In this document: piece after piece, positions 7,965 through 13,580 of the stretch
Layout: each line of letters opens with the position of its first letter
Numbering within the stretch: position 1 is the first letter of the stretch
DNA from: Terriglobia bacterium
GTDB taxonomy: Bacteria > Acidobacteriota > Terriglobia > UBA7540
Assembly (NCBI GenBank): GCA_030040295.1
Contig: JASHTZ010000405.1
Location: 1 to 13,580 of the forward strand
Direction of reading: 5' to 3'
Length of the DNA: 13,580 bases
Translations under genes and position numbers: made by a program
Notes under the pieces: generated by a model
Databases searched by the model: none
What the model saw: only the letters and a program-made list of their open reading frames with translations
Told to the model about the DNA's origin: nothing

Positions 7965-8984
7965 ATGGACAACAGACCAAGAGCCAACGTGCCTGTTCGC
8001 CGCAAGCCGGCGGCGATTTTACCGAGAATCACAAAGTGGGGCGGTCTAGGTCTCCTCCTTGCGCTGTCATTCGGAGGGCTGCACGCATCCGCTCAGGAAC
8101 AGAAGCCTTCCTTTGACCTCGATGTCGAGCGAGCGAAGCAGCCCAAACCACCGCCCTCCAACCAGGTTGTGGGCATCAACATCGATCGGTTTATAGGCGA
8201 CCCGCTCCTGTCACCGGTTCACGTGGTCGAAGATGCAATTTTCGAGCGGTCCATTCTTCACCACGGCGACCCCTATCACCCCGGCGACCGGGGTGCGGTG
8301 CTGGAATTCTGGAAGGACATTGCCCACGCCACGCTTCTGGGCGGAATGCGCACGCCGTTGACGCAGTCTGCGGACGAGCAATTCTGGTACGTGGAAAGCG
8401 GCAAAGGAACGCTCGACAACGGACATGGATACTGGGACCTGCACAACGGCGTGGGCATCCTGATTCCCCCCAATGTCCGGCATCGAATCATCAACACGGG
8501 CGAGGAGCCCCTCGAAATGGTCGCCCTGAACTTCACGCCCGCTGAGGATGCGAAGCCAGGCAAGGAAATCCTGGTCCGCGACGTCCATCTTCTCACCTTG
8601 CCGAAGGAAGGAGCTCACTGGAACTATTTCGGCGCCGATCTCTTCTGGCCGAGCGATGGTCTGGGTTCGCATGAAGTGTTTACCGTCATTTTCATTCCTC
8701 CCATGAGCATCGCCGAACCGCACGCCCACCTACCGGAGTCCGCCGAGGTTTGGATAAAGCTGCTGCCCGACTCGGCCTACCTGACGCTCGGCAGTGGCGT
8801 TCGGGAAATGCCCCCGAACACCGCCATGCTCTCGCCCCCGAATTCGCAAACCGTGCATGCGGTGATGAACCTGTCAGAGGACAAGACTGAAACCTGGCTC
8901 TACATCGACCATTATGAGTTCCTGATTGGCTCACGCCCCAATCGCCCGTACGTCGAGCCCAAGGTTTTGACGAGTGCGCCATGA
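7965..8984 (+). CDS. Secreted bicupin protein (second cupin with intact metal site)
   Basis: 339 aa, starting 10 nt after paralog 3 with a modest AGGG at 7955-7958. The N-terminus is basic (VRRKPAAILPRITKW), followed by a hydrophobic run GLGLLLALSFGGLHASAQ, a signal peptide probably cut after ASA; the mature protein is periplasmic or secreted. Cupin 1 (about residues 100-190) has the scaffold DEQFWYVESGKG and IPPNVRHRI (His173), but the usual HxH is replaced by LTQS (132-135). Cupin 2 (about 225-325) has PHAHLPESAEVW (His253, His255, Glu261) and a later His298 in QTVHAV, a complete 3-His/1-Glu set. Bicupins include oxalate decarboxylases, dioxygenases, isomerases and sugar-binding proteins, so the reaction cannot be named. 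Its place at the end of the glycan block suggests a role on a released sugar or aromatic product; that is inference. Confidence 0.8.
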   Translation: MDNRPRANVPVRRKPAAILPRITKWGGLGLLLALSFGGLHASAQEQKPSFDLDVERAKQPKPPPSNQVVGINIDRFIGDPLLSPVHVVEDAIFERSILHHGDPYHPGDRGAVLEFWKDIAHATLLGGMRTPLTQSADEQFWYVESGKGTLDNGHGYWDLHNGVGILIPPNVRHRIINTGEEPLEMVALNFTPAEDAKPGKEILVRDVHLLTLPKEGAHWNYFGADLFWPSDGLGSHEVFTVIFIPPMSIAEPHAHLPESAEVWIKLLPDSAYLTLGSGVREMPPNTAMLSPPNSQTVHAVMNLSEDKTETWLYIDHYEFLIGSRPNRPYVEPKVLTSAP

Positions 8985-9013
8985 TCCGTGCGTCGAGAAT
9001 GAGAAGCAGTTAT

Positions 9014-9032
9014 CTTCCGGCGAAGCCGGAGG
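9014..9032. terminator. Short stable hairpin after the bicupin gene, possible terminator or processing stem
   Basis: CTTCCGGC and GCCGGAGG pair over eight positions (one G-T wobble) around a GAA triloop, 30 nt downstream of the bicupin stop. No T-run follows, so it is not a classic intrinsic terminator. It may instead stabilise the upstream mRNA end or be a fragment of an extragenic palindrome. Confidence 0.35.
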
Positions 9033-9082
9033 CTATTGAGGCGGAATGCCGCGTCAATGGTGCCTGACCGCCACTGCAGAAG

Positions 9083-9169
9083 TAACCCCTCACCCAATCA
9101 CCCCTTCTCCCCTCTTCCCTCTCCCCGGGGGAGAGGGAAGAGGGGGAGGGGAATTGGGGTGAGGGGTTA
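9083..9169. repeat. 87-bp imperfect palindrome (REP-like element or transcription boundary)
   Basis: The left arm starts TAACCCCTCACCC and the right arm ends GGGTGAGGGGTTA. The arms meet at CCCCGGGG (9123-9130) and are strongly purine/pyrimidine biased (CTCTTCCCTCTCC against GAGAGGGAAGAGG), with only small mismatches and bulges. Similar CCCTCACCCC...CCCTCTCCC palindromes are widespread extragenic repeats in GC-rich bacteria. It sits between the hydrolytic block and the cytochrome/quinoprotein block and could form a large hairpin in either transcript. Whether it is mobile or regulatory cannot be judged from one copy. Confidence 0.75.
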
Positions 9170-9248
9170 AGTGGAAACGATGATTCCCCGTGAATCGCTG
9201 ATTCCTAGAACTGTCAAACTCCGGCTGCCAACCTGGCATAGTCGGAGC

Positions 9249-10076
9249 ATGACGCAACGGATTTGGCTGGGCGTTTCCTGCCTGGCGCTTCTGGGCCTTG
9301 TCACATGCGCGACTGCCCTGCAACTTGACGCGCAAAACAATTTGCAGATCCCACTCTCTCAGGGCGTCTCGCCGATCAAGGCCGGCGAATCAACGTATGA
9401 CGCAAATTGTTCCGCATGCCACGGCGCAAATGGCAAGGGCGGCCGGGCGCCCAGGCTGGCGGACTCCGATGACATTCGGGAAATGAAGGATCAGGAAATC
9501 TTCGCGGTAATTCAGGACGGAATTCCCGGCACAGAAATGACCGGCTTCCCCTTGAGTAAGACCCAAATCTCAGAGCTGACGGCGTTCATCCGCAATCTCA
9601 ACGCCTCGGCCTATCAACAGAATGTATCGGGAGACTTTGCCGCCGGCGAGCATTTGTTCTACGGAGCAGCGGGATGCTCGAGCTGTCACATCATTGCGGG
9701 AAGGGGCGGCCTGATCGGGCCCGACCTTTCCAACATCGGGGCGGAGCGCTCCGTCGCGCAACTCACCGAAGCCATTCGCAACCCCGGCGCCACGCCCCGG
9801 TATCGGCACGTACGAGCCCTCACACACTCCGGGCAAATCGTCGACGGGGTCATGAAGAATGACAGTACATATTCCATTCAGATTCTCGATTTGAGAGGAA
9901 TTTATCATCTGCTGCTCAAAAGCGATTTGCAGGAGATTGTTTATTACAAGGAATCGCTGATGCCGCCATCCACCTTGCCGGAAAAGGATTTTCAGAAACT
10001 GCTGGCTTACCTGAGCCGCCAGGTGGTTCAAATGGGCGCGAACCCGAGGAAGGAACCGGAGGAAAGGATCTATTAA
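9249..10076 (+). CDS. Exported di-haem cytochrome c
   Basis: 275 aa from the ATG at 9249, chosen because MTQRIWLGVSCLALLGLVTC is a typical signal peptide; in-frame starts at 9171 and 9180 would add a polar leader of 23-26 residues just after the palindrome. Haem domain 1 has CSACHGANGKGG (Cys54, Cys57, His58) with probable axial Met97 in IPGTEMTGF. Domain 2 has CSSCHIIAGRGG (Cys143, Cys146, His147), GPDLSNIG and ESLMPPS (Met238). Domain 2 resembles the haem-binding domain first described in Pirellula/Verrucomicrobium-type proteins, where the CxxCH is followed by a small beta domain with DGV..N. It lies immediately before a quinoprotein gene, with a 1-nt overlap. It probably accepts electrons from that dehydrogenase in the periplasm and passes them to the respiratory chain. 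Confidence 0.88.
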   Translation: MTQRIWLGVSCLALLGLVTCATALQLDAQNNLQIPLSQGVSPIKAGESTYDANCSACHGANGKGGRAPRLADSDDIREMKDQEIFAVIQDGIPGTEMTGFPLSKTQISELTAFIRNLNASAYQQNVSGDFAAGEHLFYGAAGCSSCHIIAGRGGLIGPDLSNIGAERSVAQLTEAIRNPGATPRYRHVRALTHSGQIVDGVMKNDSTYSIQILDLRGIYHLLLKSDLQEIVYYKESLMPPSTLPEKDFQKLLAYLSRQVVQMGANPRKEPEERIY

Positions 10077-10078
10077 TG
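10074..10078 (+). other. TAATG stop/start overlap coupling cytochrome c and quinoprotein genes
   Basis: The cytochrome TAA (10074-10076) shares its last A with the quinoprotein ATG. GGAGG in the end of the cytochrome coding region (about 10060-10064) can serve as the ribosome binding site. This supports translational coupling and stoichiometric production of donor enzyme and electron acceptor. Confidence 0.8.
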
Positions 10079-11692
10079 AATTGGCGGGTTGTCGGCAGCC
10101 TCTTGCTGGCTTTGCCCCTGTATGGCGGGGTCTCGTATCTCGATATCACCAAGGTCCCTGCTGATAACTGGCTCACCTATTCTGGAGATTATTCCGGCCG
10201 CAGGTTCAGCGCGCTGGCTCAAATCCGCACGGATAACGTTGGATCGCTGGTGCCGCAATGGGTCTTTCATGTGCCTGGTTCCATCCGGCTGGAAGCGACG
10301 CCCATCGTTGTGAACGGCGTCATGTACGTCACCAACAGCAATGAGGTCTACGCGCTCGACGCCGGCACCGGACGGTCCCTTTGGCACTACCGATTCATCG
10401 GAGCAACGAAGTCAGATTACAACCGCGGCGTCGCGGTTCTGGATGACCGGCTCTTCTTCGTTTCAAGCGACGCCCGCCTTGTCGCTCTACAAGCAACCAC
10501 CGGCGCACACTTGTGGGACGTACAATACGCCGACCCGGACAAGTTTTATTCAGCCACCCTGGCGCCTTTGGCCATCAATGGAAAAGTTATCGTGGGTGTG
10601 AGCGGAGGCGATTGCGGCGTGCGCGGATTCATTGATGCTTACGACGCCGCAACGGGCAAACGATTGTGGCGCTTCTGGACCGTTCCTGATTCCGGTGACC
10701 CGCTGGAGGCATCGTGGGGCGGCCATCCCTCGGGCGGTGCAACCTGGATGACCGGCACCTACGATCCCGAACAAAATCTTCTCTTCTGGACCACCGGAAA
10801 TCCTGGCAACGCCTTTTATGGTCGCGGCCGTCCCGGCGACAACCTCTACAGCGATTGCGTGCTTGCTCTCGATCCGGACACCGGGAAACTGAAGTGGTAC
10901 TTTCAATTCACCCCGCACGACACCCACGATTGGGACGCAGAGGAAGTCCCCGTCCTGATAGATGCCCAGTTTGGAGGAAGCCCGCGAAGGTTGCTGGTGC
11001 AGGCGAACCGCAATGGTTTCTTCTATGTGCTCGACCGCACGAACGGCAAAATGATGGTGGGCAAACCGTTTGTCGACAAACTGACCTGGGCTCGAGGCAT
11101 CCTTCCCGGCGGCCGCCCTGACGAAATCCCCGGCACAGAACCGACGCCGGAGGGGAATCTGGTTTGCCCCGGCAACGTCGGCGCCACGAATTGGTTTTCC
11201 CCATCCTATAGTCCCGACACAGGACTCTTCTATGTCAATGCCATTGAAGCGTGCGATCACTATTTCAGCTCCACGCGCGCTGCGGAAGCAGGAGGATGCA
11301 GCAATGGAACGGGGATCACCCGCGAGACGCCGCACACCGGAAATTTTGTTTTGCTTGCCATTGATATCCAGACGGGCGCAATTCGCTGGAGGATTCCCCT
11401 GGTCAGTGGAGAAGATGATTACATCAGCTCGATGCCTGGAACGCTCGCCACCGCCGGAAAACTCGTCTTCTTTGGTGACGATGCCGGCTACTTCGCCGCC
11501 GCCGATGTCCAGGAAGGGAAAATTCTTTGGAGCTTCCAGACCGGCCAGATGATTACTGCCTCCCCCATGACTTACGCGGTCAAAGGGAGACAGTTCGTTG
11601 CCCTTGCCAGCGCGACGGACGTGCTTTCCTTTGCACTGTTTCGACCTGCTGTCCCGCTGAGCCCGCCGGTCGCTCGGGAGATTGACAGGTAG
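10076..11692 (+). CDS. PQQ-type quinoprotein dehydrogenase (alcohol/sugar dehydrogenase-like beta-propeller)
   Basis: 538 aa. The ATG at 10076 overlaps the cytochrome stop (TAATG), so translation is probably coupled. The N-terminus MNWRVVGSLLLALPLYGGV is a signal peptide or anchor. Family landmarks: NWLTYSGDYSGRRFSAL, repeated propeller W-motifs (ALDAGTGRSLWHY, YDAATGKRLW), probable floor Trp224, Asn242 in TTGNPGN, PHDTHDWDA (Asp285 and Asp287), Arg312 in NRNGFFYVLDRTNGK, and NWFSPSYSPDTGLFYV. Odd points: the usual metal-ligand Glu in the GGE-x-GVRG motif is Asp179 (GGDCGVRG), and the vicinal Cys pair normally just before D-x-x-NRG is Lys-Ser (112-113). The Asp-x-Asp pair is the pattern associated with lanthanide enzymes. 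Acidobacteria also carry quinoprotein homologs that have been named 'empty' because PQQ use is doubtful, so cofactor and substrate remain open. Confidence 0.85.
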   Translation: MNWRVVGSLLLALPLYGGVSYLDITKVPADNWLTYSGDYSGRRFSALAQIRTDNVGSLVPQWVFHVPGSIRLEATPIVVNGVMYVTNSNEVYALDAGTGRSLWHYRFIGATKSDYNRGVAVLDDRLFFVSSDARLVALQATTGAHLWDVQYADPDKFYSATLAPLAINGKVIVGVSGGDCGVRGFIDAYDAATGKRLWRFWTVPDSGDPLEASWGGHPSGGATWMTGTYDPEQNLLFWTTGNPGNAFYGRGRPGDNLYSDCVLALDPDTGKLKWYFQFTPHDTHDWDAEEVPVLIDAQFGGSPRRLLVQANRNGFFYVLDRTNGKMMVGKPFVDKLTWARGILPGGRPDEIPGTEPTPEGNLVCPGNVGATNWFSPSYSPDTGLFYVNAIEACDHYFSSTRAAEAGGCSNGTGITRETPHTGNFVLLAIDIQTGAIRWRIPLVSGEDDYISSMPGTLATAGKLVFFGDDAGYFAAADVQEGKILWSFQTGQMITASPMTYAVKGRQFVALASATDVLSFALFRPAVPLSPPVAREIDR

Positions 11693-11726
11693 AAGAAATG
11701 ATCTGACTTTGTGCGACTGCGGCTTT

Positions 11727-11732
11727 GGGAGG
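11727..11732 (+). promoter_or_regulatory. Ribosome binding site deciding the lactonase start
   Basis: GGGAGG lies six bases before the ATG at 11739. This favours that start over the longer open frame from 11682, whose extra 19 residues (rich in Arg, Cys and Asp) would precede the signal peptide and overlap the quinoprotein 3' end. Confidence 0.75.
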
Positions 11733-11738
11733 AACGAT

Positions 11739-12773
11739 ATGAAAGCGGTTTTCCATCACACATCGCGCCGTCAGGGATTCACGCGCCTTGAAGCGTCTGC
11801 ACTATCATTGATTGTCCTCACACTTTTCGGCGGAACCTCCCTTAGGGCACAATCGCCGGGCGAAGTCATCCGATTGTCGAGCGCGATCGATGCGATTGTT
11901 CCCGCCAACGCCAGGGCTGAACAAGTCGCCGATGGGTTTGGATTCATTGAAGGCCCCATTTGGGTTCACGACGGCTACCTGCTGTTCAGCGACATCCCTC
12001 GGAACGTGATCATGAAGTACAGCCCGGACGGGAAGGTCACGGTTTTTCGCCGCTCCAGCGGATATGGCGGCGTAGTTCCGGCCGGCGCCATCTGGGGCTC
12101 GAATGGACTCACACTCGACCGGCAAGGAAGGCTCACCATCTGCGAACATGGGAATCGTCGCGTGACCCGACTGGAGAGAGACGGATCGATCACCGTGATG
12201 GCAGACCGTTACGAAGGCAAGCGCCTCAACAGCCCGAATGACCTGGTCTATAAATCGGATGGCTCGCTTTACTTCACTGACCCCCCCTTCGGCCTTCAGA
12301 AAACCTTTGACGATCCCGCGCGGGAACTGCCGTTCAGCGGAGTCTATCGGGTAAAGAACGGCAAGGTGCAATTGCTCGTGAGGGATCTCACCGCGCCCAA
12401 CGGCCTAGCTTTCTCTCCCGACGAACGATACCTGTACATCGCCAACACCGGACCGGCCAAGAAGCTTTGGATGCGTTATGAAGTGAAGCCCGATGGAACG
12501 CTGGGCGCGGGCGTGGTCTTCTACGACGTCTCAAACGTGAAGGAGGATGGAGTCCCTGACGGGATGAAGATCGACCGCATGGGGAATCTCTACTGCAACG
12601 GCCCAGGAGGCTTTTGGATCTTTTCCCCCAAGGGTGAGCATTTGGGAACGATCCGGCTTCCGCCGCTTTCCGCCAATTGCAATTGGGGAGATGCCGACGG
12701 CAAAACGCTCTACATGACTGCGGGCACAGCCTTGTACCGCATCCAGTTAAAGATTCAGGGAATCCGGCCGTAG
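11739..12773 (+). CDS. Exported SMP-30/gluconolactonase-like hydrolase
   Basis: 344 aa from the ATG at 11739. The signal peptide runs through SALSLIVLTLFGGTSLRAQ. The mature part is a six-bladed propeller of the SMP-30/gluconolactonase/LRE family. The metal ligands known for this family are visible: Glu71 in IEGPIW, Asn167 in NSPNDLVY and Asp274 in VPDGMKID. Other family blocks are GSNGLTLDRQGRL, SLYFTDPPFGL, APNGLAFSPDERYLYIANT and GNLYCNGPGGFWIFSP. Family members hydrolyse sugar lactones or related esters using Ca or Zn. The gene follows the quinoprotein by 46 nt, so the likely job is opening the lactone that sugar oxidation produces; this pairing is inference from order. Length is normal for a secreted member. 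Confidence 0.88.
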   Translation: MKAVFHHTSRRQGFTRLEASALSLIVLTLFGGTSLRAQSPGEVIRLSSAIDAIVPANARAEQVADGFGFIEGPIWVHDGYLLFSDIPRNVIMKYSPDGKVTVFRRSSGYGGVVPAGAIWGSNGLTLDRQGRLTICEHGNRRVTRLERDGSITVMADRYEGKRLNSPNDLVYKSDGSLYFTDPPFGLQKTFDDPARELPFSGVYRVKNGKVQLLVRDLTAPNGLAFSPDERYLYIANTGPAKKLWMRYEVKPDGTLGAGVVFYDVSNVKEDGVPDGMKIDRMGNLYCNGPGGFWIFSPKGEHLGTIRLPPLSANCNWGDADGKTLYMTAGTALYRIQLKIQGIRP

Positions 12774-12863
12774 CGGACCCAACGCCGCGTCGGTTATTTG
12801 TTCTCACTTTGTTCCCACTACTGCGCTGAAGAGTCGCAAGAAATGTCTTCGGCAACCGATCTA

Positions 12864-12898
12864 GATGCGATGAGTTGTAGCATCGCGTTTAATCTTTG
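12864..12898 (+). terminator. Weak candidate terminator hairpin after the lactonase gene
   Basis: GATGCGATG can pair with CATCGCGTT (six Watson-Crick pairs in the core plus wobbles) around an eight-base loop, followed by a T-rich but interrupted tail. It is about 90 nt beyond the lactonase stop. The stem is modest, so chance is possible. Confidence 0.25.
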
Positions 12899-12981
12899 TT
12901 GAAACTCACCATGCAGTTCGTCGGCGGACCGGAGGTCTGACAAACCAAATGGCCCGAGCGCCCGGGGATGGCGCGTCACAT

Positions 12982-12988
12982 GGAGGTG
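12982..12988 (+). promoter_or_regulatory. Ribosome binding site for the last, truncated gene
   Basis: GGAGGTG lies nine bases (counting from the end of GGAGG) before the ATG at 12996. In-frame ATGs at 12990 and 12999 are too close and somewhat far, respectively, so 12996 is preferred. Confidence 0.7.
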
Positions 12989-12995
12989 AATGTCA

Positions 12996-13580
12996 ATGAT
13001 GAAAAAAGTGATCCCGATAGCACTCGTGGCGGCGTGTTCGATAGCCGCTTTCCTGGTAATAAGAGGACGGACGCTGCACGCGCAGCACCCGGCCTTGAAG
13101 CCCTTTACCGCCTATATGGTTTTGAGCCTGATTCCCCCGAACCAAGCGAAACCCTCCGAAGAAACACATTACACGACATCGCTATTCAGCGACGGCTCAA
13201 GCGCGAAGGTCTGGATAAGGCAGGCCCCGGACGGTGCCTGGAAGGCACGCACGGATGTTGTGAATGTTTCAGCCAAGACTATGTTTACGGTCGATCCGTA
13301 TACGAATTCCATAACCACCGTTCCTATGAATGAGAGGGCGGGCAATTCCCATGGAGTGGTGCAGGCTGGCGAGTGCCTGGCCAACCCGTCGCTGCCCCAC
13401 TCGCAGTTGCTTGGTTACGATGTGGTCGAAATCGATACCCACTTGCCGGCGACCCCTCCACCTGAGGGCATTTCGGTGGCGAAGTGGGAAGCACCATCGT
13501 TGGACTGTTTTCCTCTTCGCGAGGTGTACAGGATAACTCGACAAGATGGCTCGGTGTGGCAAAACGTACACGAGGCGCTA
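12996..13580 (+). CDS. Exported protein of unknown function (3' end beyond window)
   Basis: At least 195 codons, open to the window edge with no stop. The start MMKKVIPIALVAACSIAAF, followed by LVIRGRTLHAQ, is a clear signal peptide, probably cut after LHA, and is preceded by a good GGAGGTG. The mature sequence has ETHYTTSLFSDGSSAKVWIR, PDGAWKARTDVV, FTVDPYTNSITTVPMNERA, an ECLAN Cys, QLLGYDVVEI, and a late WEAPSLDCFPLREVYRI. The pattern of short strands (DGS, then TxVDPxTxSxTT) suggests a mostly beta, outer-membrane-associated or periplasmic protein. I do not recognise a named family; small secreted proteins of this style occur in Acidobacteria as lineage-specific genes, which is recollection rather than a search result. 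The 222-bp spacer before it suggests its own promoter, so its link to the oxidative module is doubtful. Overlapping open frames on both strands lack signal peptide and ribosome site. Confidence 0.72.
   Translation, partial: MMKKVIPIALVAACSIAAFLVIRGRTLHAQHPALKPFTAYMVLSLIPPNQAKPSEETHYTTSLFSDGSSAKVWIRQAPDGAWKARTDVVNVSAKTMFTVDPYTNSITTVPMNERAGNSHGVVQAGECLANPSLPHSQLLGYDVVEIDTHLPATPPPEGISVAKWEAPSLDCFPLREVYRITRQDGSVWQNVHEAL

Larger units (their letters stand above)
12774..12995. other. 222-bp spacer with small direct repeat and weak hairpin
   Basis: No gene is visible here. It holds an 11-bp tandem repeat (TTTGTTCTCAC / TTTGTTCCCAC, 12797-12818) and a stem GCGATG/CATCGC (12867-12872 with 12881-12886, 8-nt loop) followed by GTTTAATCTTTG, a weak T-rich tail. 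It probably contains the end of the lactonase transcript and the promoter of the next gene. I could not identify a convincing -35/-10 pair. Confidence 0.4.

Noticed and set aside
6923..8032. Long antisense open frame (369 aa) opposite paralog 3 and the bicupin start
   Set aside because: It lies opposite two well-supported genes, has no signal or domain pattern and no convincing ribosome site; it is a shadow of codon bias.
11805..12371. Antisense open frame of 188 aa opposite the lactonase
   Set aside because: Opposite a gene with all family metal ligands; shadow frame.
12968..13333. 121-aa + strand open frame overlapping the last gene
   Set aside because: The frame starting at 12996 has a signal peptide and GGAGGTG and stays open to the window end; this one is polar, Arg-rich and lacks family-like blocks.

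Overview
The window is a gene-dense stretch with all genes on the + strand. It reads like the chromosome of a soil-type bacterium, most likely Acidobacteriota (Solibacter/Bryobacter-like). The reasons are the wealth of exported carbohydrate-active and quinoprotein genes, signal peptides ending in A-x-A-Q-type sites, Tat-like MDRRK N-termini, and a small cytochrome c domain of the type common in Acidobacteria, Planctomycetes and Verrucomicrobia. This placement is inferred from gene style only; there is no rRNA or marker gene here. I see no tRNA, CRISPR array, transposase or phage gene.

Block 1 (1-8984) looks like one transcription unit, with gaps of 18, 81, 23 and 10 nt. It begins with the 3' part of a large secreted clan GH-A-like glycoside hydrolase that carries an N-terminal discoidin (F5/8 type C) domain and an apparent beta-sandwich insertion inside the barrel. 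Next come three tandem paralogs (589, 598 and 604 aa) of a family I do not recognise. Each has a Tat-like N-terminus followed by two similar halves that look like concanavalin A/jelly-roll sandwiches. The block ends with a secreted bicupin whose second cupin alone keeps a complete metal site.

Block 2 (8985-9170) is a non-coding spacer with a strong short hairpin and an 87-bp imperfect palindrome, either a REP-like element or a transcription boundary.

Block 3 (9249-12773) is an oxidative module: a di-haem cytochrome c, a PQQ-type quinoprotein dehydrogenase overlapping it by 1 nt, and an SMP-30/gluconolactonase. Together they suggest oxidation of a sugar or alcohol outside the cytoplasm, electron delivery to a cytochrome c, and hydrolysis of a lactone. 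The quinoprotein has unusual changes at positions normally used for metal binding and for the vicinal disulfide.

Block 4 (12774-13580) is a 222-bp spacer followed by the 5' part of an unrecognised exported protein that runs off the window.

Taken together, the region may be an extracytoplasmic glycan-processing and sugar-oxidation locus. The most novel part is the tandem triplet of two-domain proteins. The substrate cannot be read from the sequence, and the link between the hydrolytic and oxidative blocks is inference from adjacency.
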